From NCBI GenBank assembly GCA_037951165.1, contig JBBDHG010000003.1, forward strand, positions 14,263,501-14,327,500: 64,000 nt of DNA. The letters run 5' to 3'. Every line of letters begins with the position of its first letter. Position 1 is the stretch's first letter. The notes beneath the pieces are model-generated. The model was not told the origin of the DNA, made no database searches, and saw nothing but the letters and a program-made list of their open reading frames with translations. This document shows, in pieces, positions 41,742 to 54,681 of the stretch. The stretch comes from Lophius americanus. Taxonomy: Eukaryota > Chordata > Actinopteri > Lophiiformes > Lophiidae. The position numbers and the translations under genes are program-made.

Positions 41742-42612
41742 AGTTAGACTGTGTTCCTATGACTGCCAAAGTTTCTGTTAGTATTGTTGTCCCTTGGAGA
41801 CAATGTTTGTGTTTTGTTTAAATGTTATTCATTTGTCATAACAGGAGTGATTGGGATATTTATTCTTGTTAAAAAGAAATTTCAAGAATAACTTGAATGT
41901 TTTTATAGGACTGCAACTAAAAACAGGTTATCATTTACATAGAGGGATAACTCCTTGTACTTTATACAGACTAATGAAAGTCTGGGATCTGTATTTTGTT
42001 ATTTAAAGCTCTGAAACACACCACTGATAGATATCAGGACGACGACTCATGGAATGTTTCTACAAGGAAGTTTGAAACCTCACTTTAGTTTTAGATAGAG
42101 ATATTACTTTCTGGAGACATGAAACTCATTGACCCCTTACCTTTTCTCTGCACTGCTGCTTTCTTTCTTTAATGTTAATAATATTTGTAATTTTATTTCA
42201 ATTCTAAATTGTATTGTTTGATTTAAGATATAAAATCTGCTTCTACACATCTGTACTTTTACAATTACTGTCAGGTTCACTTGTTTTCAAATCCTTTCTG
42301 TCTTTTTTATTTGTTGTTAAGCTTTATAAGCATTTTTTAACTATTTTAAACGTTCTAGATGAAAAAAAATGTATTTTTAATGTCAATGATGATGATATAA
42401 TAATAATACTAATAATACTACTAATAATAATAATAATAAGACAATAGTTGCTGGGAGGTTGTGATGTTCAAAATAAATAGATTCCCAGCATGATAATCTT
42501 TTATAACTAAACTTGTTGTGATGTCTGTTCATTGTCAGTGAAGTGTATCACTCTCTGCAGGATCTTCCAGCTGCAGCACTCACTTCAGTTTCTGTTCAGT
42601 CTGACTGAGGGA
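41742..42612. other. Intergenic region left of V, unit C
   Basis: Noncoding, nearly identical to 22721-23591. Confidence 0.6.
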
Positions 42613-42640
42613 GGTTTTTGTACGACGGTTTTTCACTGTG
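42613..42640 (-). other. V 12-RSS, cluster C
   Basis: Heptamer CACAGTG on minus (42640-42634), 12-bp spacer, nonamer ACAAAAACC (42621-42613). Identical to cluster B. Confidence 0.95.
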
Positions 42641-43112
42641 TGAACACATCCTGACTGTTGAGATAGTGAAAACTCTGACAGTAGTAAACTGCTGCATCTT
42701 TAGCCTTGACTCCACTGATGGTCAGAGTGAAGTCAAATTTTGATCCACTGCCTGTAAAACGATCTTCAATCCCTGTTTCTCGCTGATTACTGTAGTAAAT
42801 CAAGAGTTTAGGAGATTCTCCATCTTTCTGCTGGTACCATGATAATCGATTTTCTTCATAAACCCCCCAACTGGTCCTACATGGGATGGAGACGGAGCCT
42901 CCTGGAGCAGAACTCACTGCTCCAGGTTGGGTCACTGTGATCTGGCCTCTGGACTCTGAGGACACAGAGACAGAAACATGGAGCAGTGTTCTGGTTTAGA
43001 GCGCTTCATTCCAGAGGGACGGATGTTCAGAGGAGAGGAGCTGCATTCTCTGGACTTTACCTGTGAAGCAGCAGCAGAGGAGAGTCCAGATGAGGACGGA
43101 GATCACAGTCAT
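42641..43112 (-). CDS. Ig light-chain V gene, cluster C
   Basis: Leader exon 43112-43061 and V exon 42955-42641 with the same splice sites as cluster B. Conserved landmarks are SVSIPC, LSWYQQK, DRFTGSGSKFDFTLTIS and AAVYYC. The germline CDR3 end reads QSFHYLNSQDVF against MSFHYPNSQYVF in B: four nucleotide differences within 28 bp and none in the other 278 bp of that V-exon alignment. The gene looks functional and would join the J at 43636 by inversion of 42641-43635. The encoded variable domain forms the antigen-binding half of the light chain. Confidence 0.95.
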
Positions 43113-43190
43113 GGTTCCGATGAGGAGGATTTCTGTGTCTTCTGTCGTGATGAAGGACAGCTGTCAGTCATCCAGTCTTCATCTCTCACC

Positions 43191-43238
43191 ACTATAAACT
43201 CTCCCAGATCACTGGAGCATGGTGCTGCTGATGCAAAG
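43191..43238 (-). promoter_or_regulatory. V promoter C: TATA-like and octamer-like elements
   Basis: ACTATAAACT (43191-43200) and ATGCAAAG (43231-43238), same spacing as in A and B. Confidence 0.55.
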
Positions 43239-43596
43239 TGTCTCTCTATGGAAATGTTCTGACTGACTCCAACAGGGACTTGGATTACTCTCATCATGCT
43301 CCTCATCAATGGATCCCTCATTTTGATCACAGGGTTGATCAGGAATATTATCAAAAACTGTTTTAGTTGAGTTTGGCTTCATTCTTCTAGACAGACTCTC
43401 TTCAAACATCTGCCTTAATATTTGTTATAGTTTATTCCTGCAGAAGTTAATATTTTTTAAAACAGAGTATCTATCAGTTTTTAACTTTTATGGTTATCCT
43501 CAATTTTCGTATCAGTGGACAATATTTTGTTATCAGACTTTAATTTTGTTGCGTGTGTTTGTGTCAAAGTCAGAGAGCCGTGTCTCCACAGTCAGA

Positions 43597-43635
43597 GGTT
43601 TTTGTACGGCGCCTCAGTGAGTTTGTATCACTGTG
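43597..43635 (+). other. J 23-RSS, cluster C
   Basis: Nonamer GGTTTTTGT (43597-43605), 23-bp spacer, heptamer CACTGTG (43629-43635). Confidence 0.95.
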
Positions 43636-43673
43636 GTTCACGTTCGGTGGAGGAACCAGAGTGGACGTTGGAC
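43636..43673 (+). CDS. Ig light-chain J segment, cluster C
   Basis: FTFGGGTRVDVG plus a split codon, GTAAGT donor at 43674. Identical to the cluster A J segment at the protein level. Confidence 0.95.
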
Positions 43674-44718
43674 GTAAGTTTCTGCTCTAATCCTGAAGAC
43701 AATATTGTAAATTAATGTTTTAGATGTAGATTTTTGGATGTTGGAGTCGGATGAATAGATCTTATTTGAATTATTTTAGATTTTATGTTTTTCTTTTATG
43801 ATGGAGATGAACTCAGAGCAGCGTAACTTAACATTTCTGCACAATTATACCTAAAATGTACAGTTTAAATATTATGATAAGATGTCATATTTTATATTAT
43901 TTTATTTAAGGAGTAAAATGTAAATGTTTACATTTAGTGCAGTGTTTTGTGTCATGTTCAGTCAGTGGATAAATGAAATGATTTGGGTTTAATTTATTAC
44001 AGGAGAAAGAACAGCTCAGTTTAAATACATTAACTTCCTGTTTAATATTGAATGGTGAACACATGAATACACAAATTATGTTTATGTAAACATTCACCAG
44101 TAATTGATACGGTTGATGCAAACATTTCCTGAACTGAATTTTATATCTCAAATCAAAGTTTTGTCCATCTCTTTTATTTTTGACTTTGTTAAAGTGACAG
44201 TTTGAAGTGGAGAAACGATGGAGGAGAAAAGCTGTTTAACCAGAAAAATTTTTTATATTATCATTTTTGGGGCTCCAGATTGAACCGAGTGAGGATGAAG
44301 ATTTCTACATGTGTTTCTTGTTTTCTTGAAACGATTCCAGTCTTTCCGTCAGTTTTTCTCATGATGATTGAGATTCACCTGAAGATCATGTGATTGTTCA
44401 TTTTCTCTCTTTGTGTTCATGTCCACTAAATCCTTTACAGTCATGCAGAGCTCAGGTTTGGATGATGCTGATGTTTGATTTCCAGCGTAGTTTGATATAT
44501 TTCAGGTCCTTCTGTGTGATGGTTCTCTCTGTGCTGATGTTCACCAGAGGTTTCTATGAGGAAGTGAAACAATGTATGACTTCTGGAGCAAAGAAAAACT
44601 TCTGACAGAAACTCTTTCAGGGACAGAATCAGCTTCACACAGGAAAGGTGTCCAGGTTTCTGATGCTTGATTGACAGCTGTGTGCTGCCTCTCCTCTAAG
44701 CTGATTGGTGTTTCCTAG
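43674..44718 (+). other. J-C intron, cluster C
   Basis: Noncoding, closer to the A intron than to the B intron by shared variants (for example the AACCAGAAAAATTTTTTATA stretch). Confidence 0.6.
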
Positions 44719-45053
44719 GTGATGTCCATCCCACCCTGACGGTGCTGCCCCCCTCCTCTGAGGAGCTGCAGCAGGGGAAGGCCACGCTCATTTGTCTGGC
44801 CAACAGGGGCTTCCCTTCAGACTGGAGTCTGTCCTGGAAGGTGGACTGCAGCAGCAGCGGCAGCACCTGCAGCTGGGAGGAGAGCAGGGGCCCCGGGGTG
44901 CTGGAGAAGGATGGCCACTACAGCTGGAGCAGCACCCTGAGGCTCCCTGCAGACCAGTGGAGCAAGGTGGGCTCTGTGACCTGTGAGGCCACACAGGGCT
45001 CCCAGACTCCACTCTCAGAGACGCTGTGGAGAGACCAGTGTTCCCAGTCCTGA
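44719..45053 (+). CDS. Ig light-chain constant domain exon, cluster C
   Basis: Complete C1-set domain of 110 residues, protein-identical to cluster A as far as I can read (SRGPGVLEKD loop). Cys25, Trp39, Cys88 and Cys107 are intact; acceptor TTTCCTAG and phase are correct. Codes for the constant half of the light chain; probably functional. Confidence 0.95.
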
Positions 45054-45229
45054 CCTGACTCACTGATACTGGTTTTACTCCATTACTGTGTTTCTCATTA
45101 CCAGCTTGAACATTAATGTTTTCTTGATTCTTGTTTCCTTCTTGTTTAAAAGTTCAGACCAGTAAAAACTTTCATCAATTCTCACTGAGTTTTCTTTCTG
45201 CTTTTTATACATACAACTGAAATTGACCA

Positions 45230-45256
45230 TTATTATAATTATTACTGTTATTATTA

Positions 45257-45300
<44 letters not shown>

Positions 45301-45422
45301 AATATTAATATTATTATTATAAACATTATGATTGTAATTATTATTATTATTATTATTATTAATAATAATATTATCATGAATGTAATTATTATCATTAATA
45401 AAATAATTATTACCATTATTAA

Positions 45423-45501
<79 letters not shown>

Positions 45502-45728
45502 AATAATATTATCATTAGTATTAATAATATTAATAGTATTATTAACACTATAATTCTTATCATTATCATTATTTTTAATATTATTATTGTCATTATTACA
45601 AAAATTATAATTATTATTGTTATTATTACAATAATTATAATTATTAATGTTATTGGCTTAATTATTAAAATTATTATTGTTATTATTACAATTACTAAAA
45701 TTCTTACTGTTAATAATATTATTATCAT
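45230..45728. repeat. ATT-rich trinucleotide array, unit C
   Basis: About 500 bp, with long pure ATT and AAT runs (about 45260-45295 and 45425-45465) more uniform than in A or B. Ile-rich frames of up to 221 residues are spurious. Confidence 0.95.
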
Positions 45729-46399
45729 GTTGCTATACATTTCATATTAGTTAAAGTCATAAAAAAGTACATTTCATAAAGTCGCAGTAAGAACATCTCT
45801 AAAAATTCTGTGTTTGGACCAATAGCAGATCAGCATTCATTAAATAGATCTAGTAGATCACGCATTTCAGAGGAGAACAGTGACGTCTGTCTTCCTCGGT
45901 TCTCCACTTCACACAGACTGTCTTTCACCTTGCCTGCCGTTTAGGTACCGCTGTTGAGGCTTTATCTGAATTCAGATATGAAATTGTTTCAAAAGATGAT
46001 AAAAAAAAATATTTTATAAATGACACTGAGATTTGGTGACGGTTTATTTCAACCAATTGTTCTTTTTATATTTTGAATTCCCTCTTACCTCTCAAAAACA
46101 GAGGAGGAGCAGTTCGTCGTCTTCCTCTTGTAATACATCTATGTCCATGCAATGAAATGGTAACTTGTAGAGGGACACACTTTGGTACATTTGTAATAAA
46201 TATAATGTTTAAAATACGTCCTTCTGAAGTGATATGGCCAGGTGTGTTAACACTGAACCGCTGATTATAATTCAAAATGTCAAAATGTCCATTTATGAGT
46301 CAAAACCACAAATGTGCTCAGTTTAAAGGAGTTCAATGAACCTGAGTTCGGGTTCACAGTCTTGTGTACTGCAGGTGGGATTACTCATGTAATCCGTGT
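45729..46399. other. Conserved downstream block, shortened, unit C
   Basis: The first part (to about 46112) matches 2731-3113. It then jumps to sequence equivalent to 3950 of unit A, losing the fossil V-upstream copy, the (CA)n and about 500 bp. The junction lies at a shared GCAG. Confidence 0.6.
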
Positions 46400-46790
46400 T
46401 TAACAAGCTGCACCTTCTGGAAAAGTCTGTGGACATCCAACTCCATCGACACTTTCCACAGAAATTTGGTGCCTTAGCAATAGTAAGGAATGGAAAGCCA
46501 TTCACAGATGGCGAGTTTGCCAAAACATTCGTACTTGATGTAGCCAAAGAACAGATTAATTACTTCTGGAATAAAGACAGGATAATGGAACAGATAAAAG
46601 ACAGGCCTCTGTCAGCAAAAACTGTTCAGGATCGTATCATCACTACGGCAAATCAGGTGGAGAAACACAAATTAAGGACATGAACACAGGGACATACTAT
46701 TCTCTCACTTCAGATGAGTGAACAGATATTAGCCATTTATCTCACTTTAGTATAATTGTGAGGTTTGCTGCAGGTGACACTGCTTGAGGA
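46400..46790 (+). mobile_element. hAT transposase relic (plus strand), unit C
   Basis: A longer frame than in A encodes NKLHLLEKSVDIQLHRHF, IVRNGKPFTDGEFAKTFVLD and IMEQIKDRPLSAKTVQDRI (46399-46683). It is then frameshifted before YYSLTSDE. IVRxGKPFTDGE and the KDRPLSAKTVQ region are typical of ZBED/SCAND3-like hAT transposases. Broken. Confidence 0.75.
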
Positions 46791-47652
46791 AAGTTTAGCT
46801 GTTTTGCCAATGAAAGGGTCAACAAGACGGATTAAATCATGAATTCATGTTACTTTCATGGTAGGTGTGATTTATTATTAGATATTATTTTTAATTAATC
46901 AGCTGATTACCAGCTGTGACAGATCACCTGTGATAAGGAGGAAGAGGTGAGACTGTGGGGTTAATCTTCGGAAAATGTTTGGAACAGGCAGAGCGACACA
47001 GTCTTTGACCTCAAGCTAGATCTCACGTTAGACATTTGGTGTTTTTCTTCTGTTCGTAAGTAAGATATGTGAATAAAGCAGCCGAAAAGAAGGCGATAAG
47101 ACCTTTAAGAATTAAAAATTGAACAGACGACCGGACCACGACATAGTCGAAGACTCAGCACCCGTTGGAATAATGCTGAAAGGTGAATGAAGAGCGTCGC
47201 TCACTGGAATCACCGTCCGATCTTTATGTATGAAAATAAACGTCTGCAGACGTTGGGAAGCGCTCTGAATGAGCATCGATCAGCTGATTCGCCGGTCCAC
47301 ATGCGAAGATCCATGAGTAAAACAAAAGAAGGATCGATCGCAGTGAGTAAATGTATCCATATAGATGAGATGAAGTGTGAAGTCATAGAATCGATGTGTG
47401 AAGGACGATCAATGGAACTGCATGTGGATAAAATGGAAACGTTTTGATGCCTGTCAAAATAAAAGGAACACGCCGGGAGAAATACGTTGAGATGCATTAA
47501 AGTGCTGATGGAAACGCTTAAAAAGGAAAAAACGTCATTCATGAATTGTTATTCTAAGGATTAAAAAACGTGATGATGGTTGATGAGGGTGACAAAATGG
47601 AAAATGAGCTGAAGACTCTCAGTGCATCTCTCAGAGGGAAGTTGGGCGCTTG
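46791..47652. other. Unassigned interval with about 390 bp absent from unit A
   Basis: Bases about 46915-47308 (starting CTGTGACAGATCACCTGTG, with GAATAAAGCAGCC near 47070) are missing from A at the equivalent point and look LTR-like, but no matching second copy is seen. A frame of 86 residues (47187-47447) is not recognised. Confidence 0.4.
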
Positions 47653-50321
47653 CACTAGCACAGGGGTCGGCAACCCAAAATGTTGAAAGAGCCATATTGG
47701 ACCAAAAGAACAAAAACAAATCGGTCTGGAGCCGCAAAAAATTAAAAGCCTTATATAAGCCTTATAATGAAGGCAACACATGCCATAAGTGTCTATATTA
47801 GCTATATTAGCCTACTATCAAAATGATAAGTAGGCTACAACTACATAATGAGCTTACATGATTAAACGTTTATTTTACCTGCAGCGCGTCCTGGAGAGAA
47901 TGACGCACCACGTGACTACTCTGCTGTACGATGGTGCTTTAAGTTTAACTTCCATTATAATATTAATGTATTATGTTTCTTTGCATTGATGAAATTATAG
48001 AAATACAATACAGAAATCAGATTTTTGATGTCATTTTTATTTTAGGATTCGAAAAAACAACAACAAAATGTGTAACGTTCATAATAGGCCTCCTGTGATT
48101 TCAAACCAGAAATAAAATGCAGTCCTTTTCATTCCTCAATAATACAATACAATCCTCTTCTCTTTCCCCCTTATCTGGGCAACAGACAGAGTGCAATAAA
48201 ACAGCAGCCTTTTGAAAACGTAAAGTATATAAAATTAAAATAACACAGTTTAAGTTCGATTTCTGTGCATCATCCTCTTCTCTTTAGTTTTCTGCAAATG
48301 TGCACGGGTAAAATGCAGCAGCACCCTCTTCTCTTTTGACACGCACAAAGCAATGCAGCCATCCTCAGACCTGAGCAACAAAACACAATAATATCCTTAT
48401 GTGTCATTCTAAATATATACTGACAAAAATCAGAAATCTCTTTATAAAATCAGCCACTTTGTTACTAAATATGTGCCTATGACAGGATTGTGTTCTTCCC
48501 CGTTTAATGTGACTTCTGTTTTCGGACATCACTGGACAGCTTCTCAACATCGCGCATGTAAGATGTAACTTTAATCTTGACGCAGGACTGCAAGCTCTCG
48601 TCTGTGAGGCGGGTGCGGTATTTGGATTTTATGTAGTTCATGTTTGAGAATATCTGCTCGCACAGGTGTGTGTTAATCCAGAGATGGATAATACTCCAAA
48701 TGCATATTTCTTCATGTTCCTATAACTGTCAGGAAGAGCATTCCATGTTTCAAACACAAGTTTCTCGGGTGTTGGGAGGCTTTCAATTTCGCTCCATTTG
48801 TGGCTTTGGGCAAGCTGGGCTTTCTGGCGAGTGACGTCTTCAAGCTCGGCTGTCAGACTTTTGAATTTGGACATCAATAAATCTTTGTCAGCTATATCAG
48901 CCATTTCCATTTCAAGGTCAGCTTGATTTACTCCTGGGAATGTGTTCAACAAGGACGGGTCAATCTCCAGGGGTGTGACGGGGAAAGATAGTGTCATTTT
49001 TTCCTTTCGGAACTCGCTAAATCTGCTCCCAAATGCAGTTTTCATATCAACGATCGCACCTTGTAAATAATCACCGTTGAGTGTGTGATCGTGATGGGCT
49101 TCTTTGAACTCTCAGGGAGGGGAAGTGAGGGAGCGTGCCTCGCTGTACATCTCTGGCGAATACAGTCAGCTTGCGCTCGAATGACAAAACAGCTTCCAGC
49201 ATTTGCAGTGCAGTGTTTCCCCTGGAGACTTTGATTCAGCATGTTTAGGTGACTTGTCATATCCACCATAAAGAGCAGTTTTTCCAGCCACTGGAATGTT
49301 TTCACAATTTCTAAACAAGCAACGAAGCGACGCAAAACCTCACCCCTGGACAGCCATCGGACTTTGTTGTGTAGCAGGAGATCGGAATATTCGCTGTCAA
49401 CTTCATCTAGCAATGCACGGAACTGACGGTGGTTTAATGCTTTTGCAATTATCTTGTTCAGCCACTGAAATCAGGTGGTTGGTGTTTATTCCATTGTCAT
49501 TTAAACACTTCAGCACAGCCTCACATATGTCCTCCCCGCGTGTTTGGCCTTTCAGTGGTATTAATTTGATCATTTCTTCTTGCGGCCCATCAGAGTTCAC
49601 ATACCTGCATAACAGCGCTGCCTGTTCAATATCGATCACATCACACAACTCATCGCAGGCAATTAATTATGCTGGAGCTGAATTAATGTACTTGATTTGC
49701 TGATTGGTGATGCTGCCTGCCATTTTAATGGCCCTTTCCTTCACTGTCTTTGGGGAGAGAGGCATGTCTTTAATTTTATGTATTATCTCGGTTTTTTTTT
49801 GAAGTCTGAAAATAGGTGCTCTGATATTTTAATGAATGAATCCTTCATGTAGTCACCATCTGTGAACGGTTTATTATCTCCCGGGTTGCAACAAAACTAG
49901 CAGCAGTAGTGGAGTTTGGAGATGTAATCCACTTCTTAAATCTATCTTTGCGCTCCTCTAATTTTTCCAGGAATAAAGCAATCGCACTTTTTCTCTCACT
50001 CCCACCTGGGTACTCGGCTCCAAATGTAGCATGCCTCCCCTGGAAATGTCTTTCCACGTTACTCTTTTTGTTATTTCACAACTTCCCATTACAAAGCAAA
50101 CATGCAGGCAATCCTTCCGCATTGGCAATTAAAGCAGATGATTCGGTCCAAGAACTGTGGAATCCTCTGTTCTCCTCAGCTATCTTTCTCTTTTTCCCTT
50201 TGGGATCCATGGCCCATGACACACCCGCCGGTTTGTTTGCAACAGCCACCTGTCTGGCACTACGCCGAGCTGAAAGAAACGTGTGTCGCAGGCTATGACT
50301 TAATCTTTGTTGACAGAAATG
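47653..50321 (-). mobile_element. hAT transposon, right end lost, unit C
   Basis: Same insertion as in A: target word CACTAGCA (47653-47660) followed by terminal repeat CAGGGGTCGGCAACCC. The minus-strand transposase retains the region deleted in A, including LLLHNKVRWLSRGEVLRRF (about 49380-49320), plus CDVIDIEQAALL and the BED zinc finger. Several frameshifts. The right end is replaced by BEL/Pao sequence at 50322, at exactly the same base as in unit B. Confidence 0.88.
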
Positions 50322-52860
50322 CCTGTTGAACCTCATGACAGTATTTCCAATGTGTCTAAACAATCCAAAAATTCAGAATGTTCAAGGACACGACAATCAA
50401 CAGCTTCTTCATCACTTTCTTCAAAGGAACATCACTCAACAATGAACTTCTACAAGGACCTGATTTAGCCAACTCACTTCTTGGTGTTCCACTGAGGTTC
50501 CGCCAAGATAAAGTTGCCATCATGGCAGATATTGAGGGGATGTTCCATCAAGTTTGTGTTTTTGACTCAAACCTGCTGAGATTTCTGTGGTGACCAGAAG
50601 GTGATACAGGCCAAAATTTAGAACAATACAGAATGAATGTTCATCTGTTTGGTGCCATATCCTCACCAAGTTGTGCCAATTTTGCTCTGCAGAAAACAGC
50701 AGAAGATAATAGGGACACATTTGATGTAGTGGCAGTTGACACAATTAAATCCAACTTGTTCGTGGATGATTGCTGAAAGTCTGTAGCAACAAAAAAGCAG
50801 GTGCTGAAGCTCATCAAGAATCTCAGTGATCTATGTGCAAAAGGAGGATTCAAACCAACAAATGGGTTAGCAACAGTCGTGCTGCTCTGGCGGCTATACC
50901 AGCTGATCACAAAGCCAAACAGTTAAAAGAACTAGATTTGTACAGAGAAAAACTTCCTGTGGAAAGGGCTCTTGGGATGTACTGGAATATGGAAAATGAC
51001 ACATTTGGAATCCAGATTGCAATCGAAACCCGATCCCTCACCAGACGAGCTGTGCTATCTACTCAGTTCAGTACATGATCCACTAGGTCTCGCTGCACCT
51101 TTTGTACTTAAGGCAACATAGACTCTTCAAGATCTTTGCCAGGCTAAGTGTGGATGGGACGTGACGGTCCAAAGGGAACTCTCTAAACCCTATGAAAAAT
51201 GGCTGACTAAGCTGGATCAACTACAACAACTCCAGGTCAGCAGATGTTTAAAAGTGAAAGATTTGGGCCAAGTGAGATCAATGCACCTTCATCACTTTAG
51301 TGTCGGCATTGAGAGAGGCTATGACACTGCCAGCTGTCTAAGATTTGTCAACAATTTGGAGAGAGTTCATGTTGCTTTGGGGATGGGAAAATCCAGAGTA
51401 ATTCCCCTAAAAGAGAGGACTATCCCCAGACTTGAACTAACAGTCGACCCTTTAGCTGTAAGAGTCGACCGGATGTTAAACTCTGAGTTTCATCTAAACC
51501 CTCAAGAGTCAATCTTTTCTGACAGACAGTCAGTCTGTACTTAAGTACATGAAAAATCAGTCAACGAGATTCCACACCTTTGTTTCCAACCGAATTGCTG
51601 TGATTCATGACCTCTGGGATGCGACTCAGTGGAGGTATGTAAAATCAAGACAAATTCCTGCAGACGATACATCTCGTGGATTAAACATTGAGTGTTTCCT
51701 GAAGTCTCAAAGGTGGCTACAAGGACCACAGTTTCTGCTAAAGGAAGAGTCTCAATGGCCAAAAGACCCAGACAAAATATGACAAGGTTCTCCCTCTCCA
51801 GATGATCCTGAGGTGAAAAGAGAAGTGATTGTGAACATAGTGACTATCAAAGGAAAAAAATCCCACCAATAAACTGATTGAGTACTTCTCAGATTGGAAC
51901 AGTCTGAAAAAAGCTGTTGCCTGGATACTGAAGATGAAGAGGATATTGGAGATGTTGGAGATTAGTCAAAAAACGGTGACCATGGATCTATGAGTGGTGA
52001 TAAATCATTTAAGGGACGTGCTGTAAAAGTAAATGTGACATTCAGTACAAATCTGACTTTAGAAGATATGGAAGGTGTTGAAAGAACCATATTTGCATTT
52101 GAACAACGACAACACTTTGCACAGGACATTGTCCTCCTTGAGACAGGGAAAAACTGTCTCAAAAGCAGCTCCATAATAAGAATGGATCCAATCCTAGATC
52201 ATGGAATCCTGAGAGTGGGAGGAAGGATTAATACATTATCTATGCCAGTGTACAATAAAAATCGCATAATCGTACCCAAACAAATCCCACATATCAGAAA
52301 TCATCCTTAAATACATTCACTGCCAAGTTGTTCATTCTGGAAGAAATCATATACTACCGAAACTAGGACAAAAAAAAAACGGATGTCCTCTGCAAACTCT
52401 TCAGCACTGAAAAGTATCAGAAATCGGGTTTTCTGCAAAAGAATGCAGTCCAAAGTAGGAGAACAAAAGATGGCAGATCTTCCACAGGATCCTTCCCAGA
52501 TTTGCCACCATTAACTTCAGTTGGCATGGATTATTTTGGACCTTTTGAGATAAGGTTGGGTTGGACCAATGTAAAACGTTGGTTTGTAATCTTCACTTGT
52601 TTTACTAGCCGTGCAGTTCATCTTGAGGTGGCTAGTAGTTTGGACACTAACTCCTGCATCAATGCAATACGCAGATTTTTTGTGCCGCAGAGGTTCTGTG
52701 AACACCATCAGATCTCATCAAGGAACAAACTTTATTGGTGCAAAAGAGTTTGAGCGATCACTGAAAGAACTGAATCATGACAAGATCCATAGAAATCTAC
52801 TTCAAGGAATAAATTAGATATTCAACCCAGCATCAGGTGCTTACCACGGAGGCATATGAG
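50322..52860 (+). mobile_element. BEL/Pao fragment with RNase H and integrase remains, unit C
   Basis: Same element as 29318-30745. It has an internal deletion joining gag to reverse transcriptase near 50422 but extends further 3'. Readable pieces: NELLQGPDLANSLLGVPLRF (50435-50495), VHLFGAISSPSCANFAL, FVDDC (about 50760), VERALGMYWNMENDTFGIQ (50967-51020), TIPRLELTVDPLAVRVDRML (RNase H side, about 51418-51480), SRQIPADDTSRGL (about 51640) and the integrase domain SVGMDYFGPFEIRLGW and FTCFTSRAVHLEVASSLDT (52517-52650). Stops and frameshifts throughout; no LTRs. It ends abruptly at an L2-like LINE piece. Confidence 0.9.
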
Positions 52861-52865
52861 AGATA

Positions 52866-53165
52866 TTTAATATTAGATCTCTAAACCAGTTTTAGTAAAT
52901 TATCTTATTTTAGATCATCATATTAATTTATTCTGTCTGACGGAGACCTGGCTGTGTGAGGAGGAATATGTTTAAATGAATCTAGCCCCGCTACTGATAT
53001 AAATACTCACATACCCAGAAGCACCGGCCAAGGAGATGGAGTTGCAGCCATATTTAACTCCAGTTTACCATCAAATCCTAAACCCAAACCTGACTGTAAC
53101 TCATTTGAAGCCTTATTCTCAGTCTTACAAACCCAACCTGGAAGCATCAGCCGCCAATCTTATTT
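52866..53165 (+). mobile_element. L2/CR1-like LINE endonuclease fragment, unit C
   Basis: Homologous to about 8715-9015: ATTAGATCTCTAAACCAG, then LTETWLCEEEYV, the GAAGCACCGGCCAAGGAG region, and the CCAATCTTATTTGTCATAT end. It is all that remains of the LINE here; the piggyBac, minisatellite and second LINE present in A and B are absent. Confidence 0.75.
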
Positions 53166-53199
53166 GTCATATATTATGTCATATTTTCTATAACTCCAC

Positions 53200-53528
53200 A
53201 GTAAGAATTTATCTTCTTTTCTTGTCTTTCTCTCCATGCGTATGTGTGTAATTGGTTTGTGTTGTTGAAAACTGGAAAGGAAAAAACTAGAGCCTAAACA
53301 GCCTCTAGTAGCCATCACCATATTTAGATGACTATTTAGACTTGTCTGTCTTGTAAACAGACTTCTTTCCAATGTGGCTCTTGCTCTGTTGCGGCGGCCG
53401 CCAGAGAGGTAATCGCTTACACTGAAAACACACTCGGTAAAGGCTTGGGATGTCGGCATCGCCAGGAGGTCCAAGGCCACAGGTTTAGTACTGGAATATC
53501 CGTAGAACTCTGAGAAATCCATAATCAC
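53200..53528 (-). mobile_element. hATC dimerisation-domain relic, unit C
   Basis: On minus: MIMDFSEFYGYSSTKPVALD, LLAMPTSQAFTECVFSVSDY and LSGGRRNRARATLERSLF in one frame, cleaner than the A copy at 14500-14935 (which has a one-base frame change). Confidence 0.78.
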
Positions 53529-53574
53529 AATCCCTATGTTTCATCTGAGTATTAGTTCTTAGTAGTTAGTAGTT

Positions 53575-53616
53575 TTATAAAACGCTAAAAACTTAGTAGT
53601 TTTTAGCGTTTTTTAA
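53575..53616. repeat. Near-perfect 18-bp inverted repeat, unit C
   Basis: Counterpart of 14982-15023: same left arm and TTAGTA loop, one substitution in the right arm. Confidence 0.85.
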
Positions 53617-54533
53617 TGCGGTCTGTTTTGTTGAGTAAACTTATTGTCTGACGCTGGTGCTAATTGCTAATGCTAATTTATGTAGATAACTCAAATTACT
53701 GTTCATGGTTCCGTTCTAGTCCAATGTTTGCTGTCATTCCATGGCCAAGATGATACGAAACCATGATTATATTATTTGTACGATGTGAGAATGATTCATT
53801 TTTGGGACCAATTATTGTCTCATAGCCTAATACAAGTCATATAAACGTCTTACGTCACACAATATTTTGTTCTCGGGATGTTTTAGTTTCTCTGTGGTCG
53901 TCTAATTAGCAGCAGTTTATGAAGCACATGACACAAACACATTCAAGCAGTTTTTTTTTTCTTCTCATGAACCACTTTGAGCTACATGGCAGCTGCTAAA
54001 GAGAGCCTGAGAGGAAGAGGGTCTTCTTTGTGAGTGTTGGGATGAGAAAATGGCCTATTGCTGTTGTGAGGTATACTTGCTGCATTTAACCAAATCATCA
54101 TCTGTGCATGTCAGTCTTACTGTTGGTCTACTAGAGTATAGTGACGTTTAGATGGTTTATTGTACAGAAGTTATAGTCTGGAGGAAAATACTGTACGGAC
54201 ACTGGATTATGCCACATAGGGCAGAAAATTAGAGTTGATGATCCTCTAATGGTTCTGATGGTTGTTTATATATGGTAGACAAGTGCCAGAGACTGTATCA
54301 GATAATCTTTTGGTAGTTTGTAAAAACACAAGTATCAGTGATACATTACCAAAAGGTCGGATAACCATAAGTTTATATTGCAACACCAAAAATGTTTGTT
54401 CTGACTCAGCTGTTTCTGTAACACCTGTTTCCTCCTTCAGGGATGGATCAAATGCAGAGAAATTATTTCACTATGTTGTAATGTGTATGGTTGTCTGTGA
54501 TAAATAAAGGCTTTCTTCTTCTTCTTCTTCAGG
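53617..54533. other. Noncoding stretch ending in AATAAA and (TTC)n, unit C
   Basis: Homologous to 15024-16045 with an about 95-bp deletion near 53930. No coding sequence seen. Confidence 0.5.
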
Positions 54534-54681
54534 TGTTGGAGTGTGGTGGAGAAGAGCGAGGGAAAATTTGAAAACTTTCTATCGATTTCCTACTGATAAA
54601 TTGTATGACCGTTGTATTATATTGGATAAACTGTGTAAAAGGTTAGTTAGTGAGTGTGTTCAATCGTGTTTCGTGGTGAGG

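Noticed and set aside
45075..45740. 221-residue Ile-rich frame, and similar frames in the other ATT arrays
   Set aside because: Produced by stop-free trinucleotide repeats; not protein-coding.
47187..47447. 86-residue frame in unit C as a possible novel gene
   Set aside because: No recognisable family; it crosses the junction of a segment absent from A, and the part shared with A is short.
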